Below, in pieces: positions 8,063-17,434 of a stretch of 64,000 nt of DNA. How positions within the stretch are numbered: the first letter of the stretch is position 1; every line of letters begins with the position of its first letter. This stretch comes from Paenibacillus ehimensis NBRC 15659 (lineage in GTDB: Bacteria; Bacillota; Bacilli; Paenibacillales; NBRC-103111), in the NCBI RefSeq assembly GCF_004000785.1, contig NZ_BILX01000021.1:1-64000 (forward strand). The letters run 5' to 3'. A program made the translations under genes and the position numbers. The notes below the pieces were generated by a model. That model made no database searches. It had not been told where the DNA came from and worked only from the letters and a program-made list of their open reading frames with translations.

Positions 8063-8926
8063 TTAGCCTTGGAGCGCTTCCCGTTTGCCGCGCTTAGGCT
8101 TTAGCGGCTGACAGACAGGACAATAATGGGTGCCGCGCCCGGCTACCACCGTCTTGACTATAGCCGTGCCGCAAGTCAGACAAGCCTCGTCCTTGCGTCC
8201 ATACATTTTCAGCTGGTGCTGGAACATCCCGATCTCGCCTTGACCGTTGACGTACGATTTGATGGACGACCCGCCTGCCGCCACGGCATCCTTCAACGTC
8301 TCCACAATCGCTTCATGAAGCTTGGCCGATTCCGCCGCGCTCAGCGTATGGGCTTCCCGCTCCGGATGGACACCGGCCAGAAATAACGCTTCATCCACAT
8401 AAATATTTCCGATGCCGACAATGTATTCCTGATTCAGCAGCAGCGGCTTGATCTTCGTCTTGCGCTTTCCGAGCTTTGCGCGGAAAGCTTCCGGCGTAAA
8501 CGCCGCATCCAGCGGCTCGAGACCGAGCTTCTTGAGCGGCGCCTCCAGCAAATCCCGGTCCTTCGGATAGACGTGCATCGTTCCGAACTGCCGCACGTCC
8601 TTGTACCTCAGCTCCGTGCCGTCCGTAAAATGAAACACGACATGGGTATGCTTCTCCATCGGTTCATCCGAGCGGTAGACCCCGTAGCGTCCCTCCATCC
8701 GCAGATGCGAGACCAGCGTATAACGGTCGAGCATAAACCGCAAAAACTTCCCCCGCCGCTCGACCGAGCGAATCGTTTCTCCCTCCAGCATAACGGCAAA
8801 CGCCTGGATGTCGTCCGGATGCTGAATAATGCGGGGCAGCAGCACGGACACGCGCTCGATCTTCTTGCCGATCACAAGCTGATTGAGCGTACGGCGCACC
8901 GTTTCGACCTCCGGCAATTCCGGCAT
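8063..8926 (-). CDS. mutM: Formamidopyrimidine-DNA glycosylase (Fpg/MutM)
   Basis: 287 aa. Starts MPELPEVETV, giving the catalytic N-terminal proline and Glu (Pro1, Glu2 after Met removal). The Lys of the family core, the helix-two-turn-helix (QEYIVGIGNIYVDEALF) and the C-terminal zinc finger (CLTCG then CPVC) are present. It removes 8-oxoguanine and formamidopyrimidines and nicks the abasic site. It lies 45 bases after polA on the same strand, a standard repair pair in Bacillus. Confidence 0.95.
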   Translation of the reverse strand: MPELPEVETVRRTLNQLVIGKKIERVSVLLPRIIQHPDDIQAFAVMLEGETIRSVERRGKFLRFMLDRYTLVSHLRMEGRYGVYRSDEPMEKHTHVVFHFTDGTELRYKDVRQFGTMHVYPKDRDLLEAPLKKLGLEPLDAAFTPEAFRAKLGKRKTKIKPLLLNQEYIVGIGNIYVDEALFLAGVHPEREAHTLSAAESAKLHEAIVETLKDAVAAGGSSIKSYVNGQGEIGMFQHQLKMYGRKDEACLTCGTAIVKTVVAGRGTHYCPVCQPLKPKRGKREALQG

Positions 8927-8971
8927 GAGCCTTTCCCCTCCTCCATTCCGCCCGGACGCTGTCCAAGCGGA

Positions 8972-11659
8972 TTACTTCGCCTCGTACCAGTTGTCCCCGG
9001 CGTCGACGTCGACCTTCAGCGGCACGTCGAGCTTCAGGGCAGACTCCATCACTTCGGCGACCATTTGTTTCATCAAGTCAATCTCGTCTTCCGGCACCTC
9101 GAACACCAGTTCGTCGTGCACCTGCAGCAGCATGCGGCTGCGTACGCCCTCTTCCTTCATCCGCTTGTCCAATTGGACCATCGCCAGCTTGATAATATCC
9201 GCGGCCGTTCCTTGAATCGGCGTATTCATCGCGGTACGCTCGGCGAACGAACGCAGGTTGAAGTTCGAGGCTTTAATTTCCGGCAGGTAACGGCGGCGCT
9301 GCAGCAGCGTCGTGACATAGCCGTCCTGGCGGGCTTTTTTGACGATATCGTCCATATATTGACGAACCCCCTGGAACACGGCGAAATACTGCTCGATAAA
9401 CTTCGCCGCGTCCTTGCGGGTAATGTTCAAGTTCTGCGACAACCCGTAATCGCTGATACCGTATACGATGCCGAAGTTGACCGCTTTGGCCTGACGACGC
9501 ATATTCGAATCGACTTCCGCTTCGGATACGCCGAACACGTCCATCGCCGTTTTCGTATGAACGTCCATATTTTCGCGGAACGCTTCGATCAGCTTCTCGT
9601 CCTGCGAAATGTGGGCCAGCACGCGCAGCTCGATCTGCGAATAGTCGGCAGTCAAGATTTTCCACCCGGGTTCGGAAGGGAAAAACACCTTGCGGATTTT
9701 GCGGCCTTCCTCCAGCCGGATCGGAATGTTCTGCAGGTTCGGGTATTGGCTGCTGAGCCGCCCGGTCGCGGCGATCGTCTGCTTATAATACGTATGCACC
9801 TTCCCCGTCGAAGGACGCACTTCCTTGAGCAGGCCTTCCACGTAAGTCGATTGCAGCTTCGCCAGCGTCCGGTAATGGAGAATGTGGCCGACCATCGGAT
9901 GATACGGCTCCAGCTTCTCCAGCACTTCGGCGTCGGTCGAATACCCGGTTTTCGTTTTCTTGATGACCGGCAGCCCGAGCTTCTCGAACAAAATTTCCCC
10001 GAGCTGCTTCGGCGAGTTGATGTTAAACTCGACCCCGGCCGCATCGTAAATCGATTGCATGATGCCCTCAAGCTGGTTGCCAAGCTCCGCGCCGTAGGCT
10101 TTGAGCTCCTCCGCGTCCACCTTGATCCCTTTGCGCTCCATCGAAGCCAGCACGAGCGCCAGCGGAAGCTCCAGCTCGTAAAACAGCTCGTGCATTTCGC
10201 TCGTTTCGAGCGCTTCCTTCAGCTTCGGCGTCAGCCGATGAACCGCGGCGGCTTTGCGGCACAAAAAGGCAGTCAGCACGTCTTCCTCGGGCACTTTGAA
10301 TTTCGCGCCTTTGCCGAATATTTCCTCGTCGGCCGGAAGCGGCCGCAGTCCGTAACGGGACGTCAGGCCGTCCAGCGTCAGCGACGACTCCGTCGGATCG
10401 AGCAAGTAACCGGCAAGCAGCGCATCGAAGCCGATGCCGCCCAGCTCGATCCCGCGCCAAGACAGCACGATGATGGCGCGGTGCAGATCGTAGATGGAAA
10501 CCTCCTGCTTGTCTTCCGAAGCAAGCCACTCCCGTACCGCAGAAGCCTCAGCCTGCTCAAGCCGTTCCACAGGCACATAATAGCACACAGGCTCCGCGCC
10601 CTCTTCTTCGCTATACAAGGACACGCCGATCACTTCGGCGTTATGCGGGTTGTCGCCGGCCGCCTCCACGTGCAGCGCGCGGACATGAGGCAGCGCGGCG
10701 GTCAGCTCAGCCAGCTTGTCGTCCGTGACCAGCACCGCCAGCGGCTCGGGTCCCGCCGCCTCCGCCTCCGCTGCCCCCGGTGCCGCAGCGCCGGAAGCGG
10801 GCAGCTGCAGCCGCTCCAATAACGATTTAAACTCCAGCTTGCGGAACATCTCAGCAAGCTCCGAATCCTCATATCCGCGGTAGGCCAGCTCGTCCCACGA
10901 AAAATCGACCGGCACCTCCCGGAAAATCGTCGCAAGCTCCTTGCTCATCCGGGCGCTGTCGGCATTCGCCGCGACCTTCTCCCCAAGCTTGCCCTTAATC
11001 TGCGAGGCGTTCTCCAGCACGCTCTCGACCGAGCCGTATTCGTGCAGCAGCTTAAGCGCCGTCTTCTCCCCAACTCCCGGGATGCCCGGAATGTTGTCGG
11101 ACGTATCGCCCATCAGCCCTTTCAGGTCGATGATCTGATGCGGCTTCAGCCCGTACGTTTCTTCGATGTGCGCCGGATCGAACAGCTCGACCTCGCTGAT
11201 GCCCTTGCGCGTCAGCGCGATGGTCACCTGCCCGCTTGCAAGCTGCAGCATGTCCTTGTCCCCGGTGACAACGACGACCTCGATGCCGCCTTTCTCGTCC
11301 GCAATACGCGTCAGCGTGCCGATAATATCGTCGGCCTCGTAGCCGTCCAGCTCGAACTGGCGGATGCCGAACGATCCGAGCAGGTCGCGGAGCAGCGGAA
11401 ACTGCTCGGACAGCTCCGGCGGCGTTTTCTCGCGCCCGCCTTTGTACTCTGCGTAATCTTTATGTCGAAACGTCGCCTTCCCCGCGTCGAATGCGACCAG
11501 AAAGTGCGTCGGCTTCTGTTCCTCCAGCAGCTTGAGCAGCATGGTGGTGAACCCGTAGACCGCGTTCGTGTGCAGCCCCTTGGAATTGCTCAGCAGCGGC
11601 AATGCAAAAAAAGCGCGGTAGGCAATGCTGTTCCCGTCGATCAAAATAAGCTTGGACAA
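8972..11659 (-). CDS. polA: DNA polymerase I
   Basis: 895 aa from the TTG at 11659, chosen because GAGGTGA lies six bases before it and the protein then begins with SKLILIDGNSIAYRAFF, as in relatives. Domains: 5'-nuclease (about 1-290), 3'-exonuclease fold (about 310-480), polymerase (about 490-895) with motif A DYSQIELR, motif B RRQAKAVNFGIVYG and motif C QVHDELVFE. In the middle domain the usual DxE of exo I is replaced (ALHVEAAG), so proofreading is probably lost, as in Geobacillus Pol I. Role: Okazaki-fragment processing and repair synthesis. First gene of the polA-mutM-ytaF-coaE series. Confidence 0.96.
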   Translation of the reverse strand: MSKLILIDGNSIAYRAFFALPLLSNSKGLHTNAVYGFTTMLLKLLEEQKPTHFLVAFDAGKATFRHKDYAEYKGGREKTPPELSEQFPLLRDLLGSFGIRQFELDGYEADDIIGTLTRIADEKGGIEVVVVTGDKDMLQLASGQVTIALTRKGISEVELFDPAHIEETYGLKPHQIIDLKGLMGDTSDNIPGIPGVGEKTALKLLHEYGSVESVLENASQIKGKLGEKVAANADSARMSKELATIFREVPVDFSWDELAYRGYEDSELAEMFRKLEFKSLLERLQLPASGAAAPGAAEAEAAGPEPLAVLVTDDKLAELTAALPHVRALHVEAAGDNPHNAEVIGVSLYSEEEGAEPVCYYVPVERLEQAEASAVREWLASEDKQEVSIYDLHRAIIVLSWRGIELGGIGFDALLAGYLLDPTESSLTLDGLTSRYGLRPLPADEEIFGKGAKFKVPEEDVLTAFLCRKAAAVHRLTPKLKEALETSEMHELFYELELPLALVLASMERKGIKVDAEELKAYGAELGNQLEGIMQSIYDAAGVEFNINSPKQLGEILFEKLGLPVIKKTKTGYSTDAEVLEKLEPYHPMVGHILHYRTLAKLQSTYVEGLLKEVRPSTGKVHTYYKQTIAATGRLSSQYPNLQNIPIRLEEGRKIRKVFFPSEPGWKILTADYSQIELRVLAHISQDEKLIEAFRENMDVHTKTAMDVFGVSEAEVDSNMRRQAKAVNFGIVYGISDYGLSQNLNITRKDAAKFIEQYFAVFQGVRQYMDDIVKKARQDGYVTTLLQRRRYLPEIKASNFNLRSFAERTAMNTPIQGTAADIIKLAMVQLDKRMKEEGVRSRMLLQVHDELVFEVPEDEIDLMKQMVAEVMESALKLDVPLKVDVDAGDNWYEAK

Positions 11660-11841
11660 TGGATTCACCTCATTCGGCAGTCTTCCTACTCTATACATGA
11701 TAGCATAGGACAGCATAAGAAAAAAACCTTTGGAAAGCTTTCGCGAAAAAGGGGTGTGCGCCGTGTTTGCCGCATAAAATGAACTAACTTTTGATCCTTG
11801 ACGGCGCCTTTCGAGCGGAAAGGAGATCGGAGGCTGGGTTC

Positions 11842-12612
11842 ATGAAAGATTCGGTTCGTTTGAACGGAAAACGCGCGATTTTTTTCGATGTCAATCAGAC
11901 GCTGGTGCAGCAAGGACTCAGCTTCGAACAATGCTTCGGAGAGGTGTGGGACGATTATTCGGCCAGATGGGCGGCGGAGGACCGCCCGGAGGCGGATGCG
12001 CTCTGGGAGCAGTACATCACCCGTTGGCAGCAGCGCAAAAAAGGCCGGACGACGTTCAAGCAGCTTGACGAGCTCCAGCAGCAATGTCTGCGGGAAGCGT
12101 TCGAAGCGCTGAGGATTCCCGTGTCCTCCGGCATGCTGCGAAGCTTCATGCAGAATATCCGCCGCCTGCAGGTATCGGCGAAGACCATGGCGCCGCAGGC
12201 TGCAAAAACGTTGGAGTCGCTGTCCCGGTCGTACCGCCTCGCCATCATCAGCAACAGCCCTCGCAGCGAAGTGCTGATGATGCTGCAGCGGTTCGGGCTG
12301 GAATCGTATTTTCCCGAAGAACGCGTCTTCACGGCGCAGAAGCCCGCGGACAAGAAGCCCGCGTCCTACCTTTTTAAGACGGCGCTCCAAACGATGCAGC
12401 TTGCGCCAAGGCAGGCGCTCATGGTAGGAAACTCGTGGAAGCATGACGTGTGCGGCGCCGTAAAGGCGGGCCTGGATGCCGTATGGCTCCATCCCGGAAC
12501 GGCCGGTCCGTCCGCCGATTCGGACGACAAAAAAATTTCCCAGCAGCGGCTGGGAAAGCGTAAAGTGTATTTGATCAAGCAGCTGGATCAGCTCCCCCAG
12601 CTCCTTGGTTAA
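11842..12612 (+). CDS. HAD-superfamily hydrolase-like protein with altered motif I
   Basis: 256 aa from the ATG at 11842, which has CGGAGG eight bases upstream. HAD motifs: I FFDVNQT (nucleophile Asp16; the usual second Asp is Asn18), II IISNSPRS, III a Lys in KPADKKPAS, IV GNSWKHDV (GNS instead of GDS). The cap is a long helical insertion (about 25-105). Asn at the +2 position removes the usual acid/base of phosphatases, so it may be a weak phosphatase, another HAD activity, or a binding protein. It diverges from polA; its stop shares the TTAA with the convergent EAL-GGDEF gene. Confidence 0.8.
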   Translation: MKDSVRLNGKRAIFFDVNQTLVQQGLSFEQCFGEVWDDYSARWAAEDRPEADALWEQYITRWQQRKKGRTTFKQLDELQQQCLREAFEALRIPVSSGMLRSFMQNIRRLQVSAKTMAPQAAKTLESLSRSYRLAIISNSPRSEVLMMLQRFGLESYFPEERVFTAQKPADKKPASYLFKTALQTMQLAPRQALMVGNSWKHDVCGAVKAGLDAVWLHPGTAGPSADSDDKKISQQRLGKRKVYLIKQLDQLPQLLG

Positions 12613-14411
12613 ATTTCAATCGGCCCGTCGCTCTCCGGAACGCCGACCGCATCGCTGCTGAAGACGCTCCCGCGGTGCGCTTTCGACTGCTTCTTCAGCT
12701 TGGCCGCCGTTTCGGAGATTTGCTCCGGCGTCACGGCGGCGGCCGCCTTGCAGATGACAAGCGACAGCGACAGCGTGACGCCGTCGCTATCGATCCGGTT
12801 GCCCTGCCGATCCTCGACATACGTCCAATCGTCCTCGTCGTAGAACATTTTGACCCCCGCATCGAACCGCCGCAAAATTTCGCCGCACAGCTTCTCCGGT
12901 TCCTCGCTCGCCGTAATCGCAATAAAATCGTCCCCGCCGATATGGCCGACGAAATCGAAAGGCCGCCCCAACACGCCCATCGCCTGCTGAATGCAGTCGG
13001 CCGTAAATTGAATGAGCTGATCGCCTTTTTGAAAGCCGTACCGGTCGTTAAACCATTTGAAATAATCGAGATCGGCATAGATGACCGAGAACGGCTTCTT
13101 GTCCGTCAGCCGCTTGCTCAGCTCCCGGTAGATTTGCAGATTGCCCGGCAGTCCCGTCAGCGGATTGGCGACCTTGGCGCTTTCCATGCGGGCATTCGTG
13201 ATGCACTCGAGAATGGATCTTATGGAAGCCATCCCCAGCATCCGTCCCTCGGAGGTGACGATCACAAGATCGTACAAATTTTGAATCTCCCGCGAAGTCG
13301 CGAGCTGGGACACCTCCTCGACCGACATGTGCTCGTCCACAATAAGAGGCGCCGGGTCCATCACCTGATCGATCGGGCGGTTCCAGAACAGCGAGTATCC
13401 GTACTGCCCCGCAAGCTGTTGGAACAAGCGGTCCCGCATAATCAGTCCGGTCGGCACGCCGCCGGAAACAACCGCCGCGCCGAGCGCATTCGCATTTTTC
13501 TTAAAATAACCGGCGACGGCCGAGATGGGCGTCGAATTCTCGAACGACGGATACGGGATCGACAGATCGCCGATGGCCCAGACGCTGCCTGCGGTTTCGA
13601 CAATTTTGCGGTGCAGCAGAAGTTGATTTTTCAGCTCCGGCCGCAGCGAGGCCTGCTCCTTGCCGGGACGGCCGAGCAAAAAGCCCTGGCCGAAATGCAC
13701 GCCCATGCGCGTAAGCTTCATCAGCTCCTCGGCCGATTCGATGCCCTCTGCGATCAGGTGGATGCCCAGCTTCTCGGCGAACGACAGCATCGTTTCGAGG
13801 ATGTACTCCTTCGTTTTGTGGAGGTGAATGTCCTTGATGAGCGAGCGGTCGATTTTGATAAAATCGGGCTGCAGCTCGGCAATGGCTTGCAGCGAGGAAT
13901 ACCCTGCTCCGGCATCGTCGATCGCAATCCGGTACCCCTGCTGGCGGTAATGGTCCAGAATCGTTTTGGCCGCGTCGAAATCTTCGATGGAGCTGCGCTC
14001 CGTAATCTCGAACACGACATTCCCCGGCGTCAGCCCCCGCTGCTCCAGCAGCTCCAGCGTCCGGCCCGGCTCGAACTGCGGGTCGTTCAAAATTTCCGCG
14101 GACAGATTCAGAAACAGCATCTCCTCCTCCGTCCGGGTTAGCGCGCCCTGAATCGCCTTGGCCCTCGCCAGCCGGTCCAGCGGATACAGCAAGCCCTCGG
14201 ACTCCGCCGCCGCGAACAGCTTGAGCGGAGAATGGAGCGGGCTGCCCTCCGGGCCCCGGGTTAACGCCTCGTAGCCGAAAACGGTACCGTCCCTCAGCGA
14301 AATGATCGGCTGATAAACGGACGTTACGGCTTGTTGATGTAAGATGTTTTCCAGCTCGCTATGAAGCGCCGAACCGTCGGTCGGTTGCTCTGTCATTCGT
14401 TCTATCGTCAT
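12609..14411 (-). CDS. EAL-CBS-GGDEF cyclic-di-GMP enzyme
   Basis: 600 aa, no membrane segment or signal peptide, so cytoplasmic. Order: EAL domain (about 15-260), tandem CBS-like module (about 290-410), GGDEF domain (about 425-590). The EAL catalytic set is complete: YEALTR, FLNLSAE, FEITERSS, IDDAGAGY, IKIDRSL, AEGIES and GQGFLLGRP, so phosphodiesterase activity is likely. The GGDEF signature reads HIGGDDF, an accepted variant, so a cyclase function is possible. The order is the reverse of the common GGDEF-EAL. CBS modules usually bind adenine nucleotides and may tune the output. The gene is monocistronic. Confidence 0.9.
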   Translation of the reverse strand: MTIERMTEQPTDGSALHSELENILHQQAVTSVYQPIISLRDGTVFGYEALTRGPEGSPLHSPLKLFAAAESEGLLYPLDRLARAKAIQGALTRTEEEMLFLNLSAEILNDPQFEPGRTLELLEQRGLTPGNVVFEITERSSIEDFDAAKTILDHYRQQGYRIAIDDAGAGYSSLQAIAELQPDFIKIDRSLIKDIHLHKTKEYILETMLSFAEKLGIHLIAEGIESAEELMKLTRMGVHFGQGFLLGRPGKEQASLRPELKNQLLLHRKIVETAGSVWAIGDLSIPYPSFENSTPISAVAGYFKKNANALGAAVVSGGVPTGLIMRDRLFQQLAGQYGYSLFWNRPIDQVMDPAPLIVDEHMSVEEVSQLATSREIQNLYDLVIVTSEGRMLGMASIRSILECITNARMESAKVANPLTGLPGNLQIYRELSKRLTDKKPFSVIYADLDYFKWFNDRYGFQKGDQLIQFTADCIQQAMGVLGRPFDFVGHIGGDDFIAITASEEPEKLCGEILRRFDAGVKMFYDEDDWTYVEDRQGNRIDSDGVTLSLSLVICKAAAAVTPEQISETAAKLKKQSKAHRGSVFSSDAVGVPESDGPIEI

Positions 14412-14532
14412 TGACCATCCCTGACTTTCCGTGTCTTTGGCTCTACTATACCATGGGAATTTTATCCCAGTGTTAACACGGAACGTCCCGGTTTGTTAAA
14501 CGATTGTAAATATTTGCGGAGAAGCCGTCTGC

Positions 14533-15555
14533 TTACTTGATGCCGATCGATTGGCGGTATTCGGAAGGAGAACAGCCGACCGCCTTTTTGAACAGGATGG
14601 AAAAGTGCGGATAGCTCTGGTATCCGACGGCCAAGGAGACATCGATGACTTTGTAATGGGGAATTTCCAGCAGCCGCTTGGCCATTTCCATCCGTTTGCG
14701 GATGCGGTACTGCACGAACGTTTCGTTCGCCGTTTTTTTGAACAGGTGGCTGAAGTAAGTCGGGGCGAGCCCTACCTTCCCGGCGACCTCTTCCAGGCTG
14801 ATATCCGTCGCAAGATGTTGATCGATATACGCTTTCGCTTCCTCCCAGACGTTCTTCAAGTTGCCGCCGCGGTAGGTTTGCAGCAGCCCGGACAGCTTGA
14901 AAATCTCCTCCTCCAGAAAGGCCAGAGCTTCCTGCCGGGCAGGAAAGCTTCGCCGCTCGGGCGGCTCGGGAAAGAGGAAGACGTCTCTGGCGTTCAGACG
15001 CTTCACCAGCAAGCGGAGCACGTCGTTGACGGCTGCGCTCAGCCGCTCGGGAGACGCGTGCTCCTCGAAATACCGGTCCTTCCCCTCTGTCCAGCAGGCG
15101 GCAGCCGCGTCCGGGTCGGCGCTCCAGACCGCCTCTTCCAACGCATCGAGCCACTGCTCGTATTCCGAAATGGACGGCGCTTCGGCCCGGACCGGCTTCA
15201 GAACGCGGTCCAGCACCGAATACAGCTCGCCAGGCGTGACCGGCTTGAGCAGGTATTCCTTGACCCCGTATGTCAGGCATTTTTGCGCGTACGCAAATTC
15301 CCCGTAACCGGAGATGACGACGGTCTTGACGGAGGGCCGGGTTTCCGAGATGATTCTGCACAGCTCAAGCCCGTCCATCCGAGGCATCCGGATATCCGTG
15401 AGCACCAGATCGGGCGGAGTGTCCCGAACAAAAGCCGCGGCCTCCTCGCCGTTGGCGAAGGCGGTAACGCGAAGCTTTCCCGCCCCGTACCGTTCGACCA
15501 TCCGGGTAAGCCCAAGCCGGATCATCGGCTCGTCTTCGACGACGACAACATGCAT
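14533..15555 (-). CDS. AraC-type response regulator (YesN family), second of the cluster
   Basis: 340 aa from the ATG at 15555, behind AAGGGGGGA; a longer frame upstream has no ribosome site. Receiver domain about 1-120 with Asp54 as phospho-acceptor (LVLTDIRMPRMDG) and the switch Lys in YLLKPVTPGE. A helical middle (120-235) and a two-helix-turn-helix AraC domain (about 240-338, ATDISLEEVAGKVGLAPTYF, YPHFSILFKKAVGCSP) follow. It lies 55 bases after the kinase gene. It is a clear paralogue of the response regulator at 17431 on the other side of the same kinase. Likely controls the sugar transporter upstream. Confidence 0.92.
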   Translation of the reverse strand: MHVVVVEDEPMIRLGLTRMVERYGAGKLRVTAFANGEEAAAFVRDTPPDLVLTDIRMPRMDGLELCRIISETRPSVKTVVISGYGEFAYAQKCLTYGVKEYLLKPVTPGELYSVLDRVLKPVRAEAPSISEYEQWLDALEEAVWSADPDAAAACWTEGKDRYFEEHASPERLSAAVNDVLRLLVKRLNARDVFLFPEPPERRSFPARQEALAFLEEEIFKLSGLLQTYRGGNLKNVWEEAKAYIDQHLATDISLEEVAGKVGLAPTYFSHLFKKTANETFVQYRIRKRMEMAKRLLEIPHYKVIDVSLAVGYQSYPHFSILFKKAVGCSPSEYRQSIGIK

Positions 15556-15610
15556 CCTAATCCCCCCTTCGCTCCGCGGCCGCGCAAAACGCAACCATCG
15601 GCGATTGTCT

Positions 15611-17434
15611 TCAGCCTGACGGCCTGCCCGAGGAAGGCATGACCATCGTCACTTTCGTTCCCTCGTCGAGCCGGCTCTCGATGTGCAGGCCATACTGCTC
15701 GCCGAATACCATCTGAATGCGCCTGTGCACGTTAACAATGCCAATTCCGCCCTTCTTGCCAGCATCGTCCCCCCCGTCGACAAGACGGTTCGCCTCCAGC
15801 TTCTCCCGCAGCTCCGCCAGCCGCTCCTCCGGGATGCCGTTCCCGTTATCCTCGACGCTGACCCAGAACGTGCCGTCTCCTTCGCCCGCATCGATCCGGA
15901 TGCAGTGATAATCCTCCACGCCGCCTTCGAACGCGTGCTGAAATACGTTTTCGACAAGCGGCTGCAGCGTCAGCCGCACCATCTTGTGAAGCAGCAGCTC
16001 CGGCTTCACGGCGACGTCGATCTCAAACTCCCGCCCGGCCCGGTGCTTCAGCACGATCATATAGTTAAGCACGTGCTTCAGCTCGTTGGCCACCGTGATT
16101 TCCTCCAGATTCGTCTGCACGGAATAACGCAGCATGTAGGCCAGCGCGCGTACGATTTCCGAAATTTCGTCTGAATCCTCGACGAAGGCATAGCACACAA
16201 TCGTCTCCAGCGTATTGTATAAAAAGTGCGGATTGATCTGAAGCTGCAGCGATTGGAACTCCGCTTTTTGCCGCTCCATCTGGATTTCGTGGTTTTTCAG
16301 CTCGGCCTGATATACCTTGTCCACGAGCTCCGACAACCGGTTGACCATCAGGTTGTAGCGGATCATCAGCTCCATGATTTCGTCCCGCTGCCGCTGCTCG
16401 GGAAGCGGGATAGTCGCCCAGTTGCCCTTCTCGGTTTCCCGCATGCCTTCCTTCAGCACCCGGATCGGCCCGGTAATCGACTTCCCGAAGCGGAAGGCCA
16501 GCCATAACGCAAAGACGAGCGTAAACAGACCGACAACGATCGATGTGACGCGAATCGTATCGACCGGCTTCCGCAGCTCGGCCATCGGCATGGACACAAC
16601 GAGATGCCAGCCGGAATAGGCGGACTTTTGGCTCCGGTACAAGCGCCGCTCTCCGCTCTCCTCCGCCACGAAGGACTGCAGGCCCGATTCGACGATGCTG
16701 CGTTTCAGCTCCGGCTGTACACTCTTCCCGATCCGCTCTCTTTGAGGGTGATACACGATCCGTCCCCTTTCGTCGACGATGAAGAAGAAGCCGGTGCTGG
16801 TGAGCTCGATGCCTTTCCACAGCTCCGAAAGCTCGGCAGAACGAAGCTCGATCGCGAGAATGCCTTGAGGCTCCGATGACGTTAAACCGCGAATTTGGCG
16901 TACCAGGGTGATCGTCCGGTTGTTCTGGCTTTCGATAATGCTGCGGTTCAGCACGCTGAGGTTCCCGTAGGCCGACGTATTCGTCTTAAAGAAGGTCAGC
17001 TGCTCCTTGATTTGCTCCGGCGTAAACGACGATCCCGTGACTTCGTTATAGTAATACACGGCGTTCTCGTTGAAGCTGATCGAATACACGGCCGTAATCT
17101 CAGGATTCCGAATAAAGATCGGGTCGATCACGTATTCCTTGATCTGCTTCTGGATCTCATAGAACTCGTATCCCTCCAGCCCTGCCGGCAGATCAATAAA
17201 ACGTTTGACCTCCTTGTTGGTGAGCAGCGAAACCATGGATCGCTCATACGATTTCAGATACAGATCCGTATGGTAAGCCGCATTGCCGACCATCTGGGAC
17301 AGCTGCCGCTCCACCATCCGGTCCAGCTCCTGGGAGGAGGCGTAGTACGTAACGATGCCGACCGTCGTCAGCGAAACGATGATGACGGTCAGGAAATAGA
17401 GGAACAGCTTCCGGTACAGGCTCGCCTTTTTCAT
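15611..17434 (-). CDS. YesM-type sensor histidine kinase
   Basis: 607 aa. Membrane segments at about 12-32 and 292-312 bracket an extracellular Cache-like sensor domain. HAMP follows (about 315-365), then the HisK_7TM-type dimer/His box QINPHFLYNTLETI and a HATPase domain with VSVEDNGNGIPEE and KGGIGIVNVHRRI. Such kinases sense sugars or their binding proteins outside the cell. The ATG overlaps the stop of the upstream response regulator (ATGA), so the two are coupled. In the same run come a sugar-binding lipoprotein and permeases. Confidence 0.93.
   Translation of the reverse strand: MKKASLYRKLFLYFLTVIIVSLTTVGIVTYYASSQELDRMVERQLSQMVGNAAYHTDLYLKSYERSMVSLLTNKEVKRFIDLPAGLEGYEFYEIQKQIKEYVIDPIFIRNPEITAVYSISFNENAVYYYNEVTGSSFTPEQIKEQLTFFKTNTSAYGNLSVLNRSIIESQNNRTITLVRQIRGLTSSEPQGILAIELRSAELSELWKGIELTSTGFFFIVDERGRIVYHPQRERIGKSVQPELKRSIVESGLQSFVAEESGERRLYRSQKSAYSGWHLVVSMPMAELRKPVDTIRVTSIVVGLFTLVFALWLAFRFGKSITGPIRVLKEGMRETEKGNWATIPLPEQRQRDEIMELMIRYNLMVNRLSELVDKVYQAELKNHEIQMERQKAEFQSLQLQINPHFLYNTLETIVCYAFVEDSDEISEIVRALAYMLRYSVQTNLEEITVANELKHVLNYMIVLKHRAGREFEIDVAVKPELLLHKMVRLTLQPLVENVFQHAFEGGVEDYHCIRIDAGEGDGTFWVSVEDNGNGIPEERLAELREKLEANRLVDGGDDAGKKGGIGIVNVHRRIQMVFGEQYGLHIESRLDEGTKVTMVMPSSGRPSG

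Noticed and set aside
8573-10822. Long plus-strand open frame of 749 codons opposite mutM and polA
   Set aside because: It is antisense to mutM and polA, which have full family motifs. The frame is open only because of GC-rich third positions; its His/Arg/Gln-rich composition is typical of such shadows.
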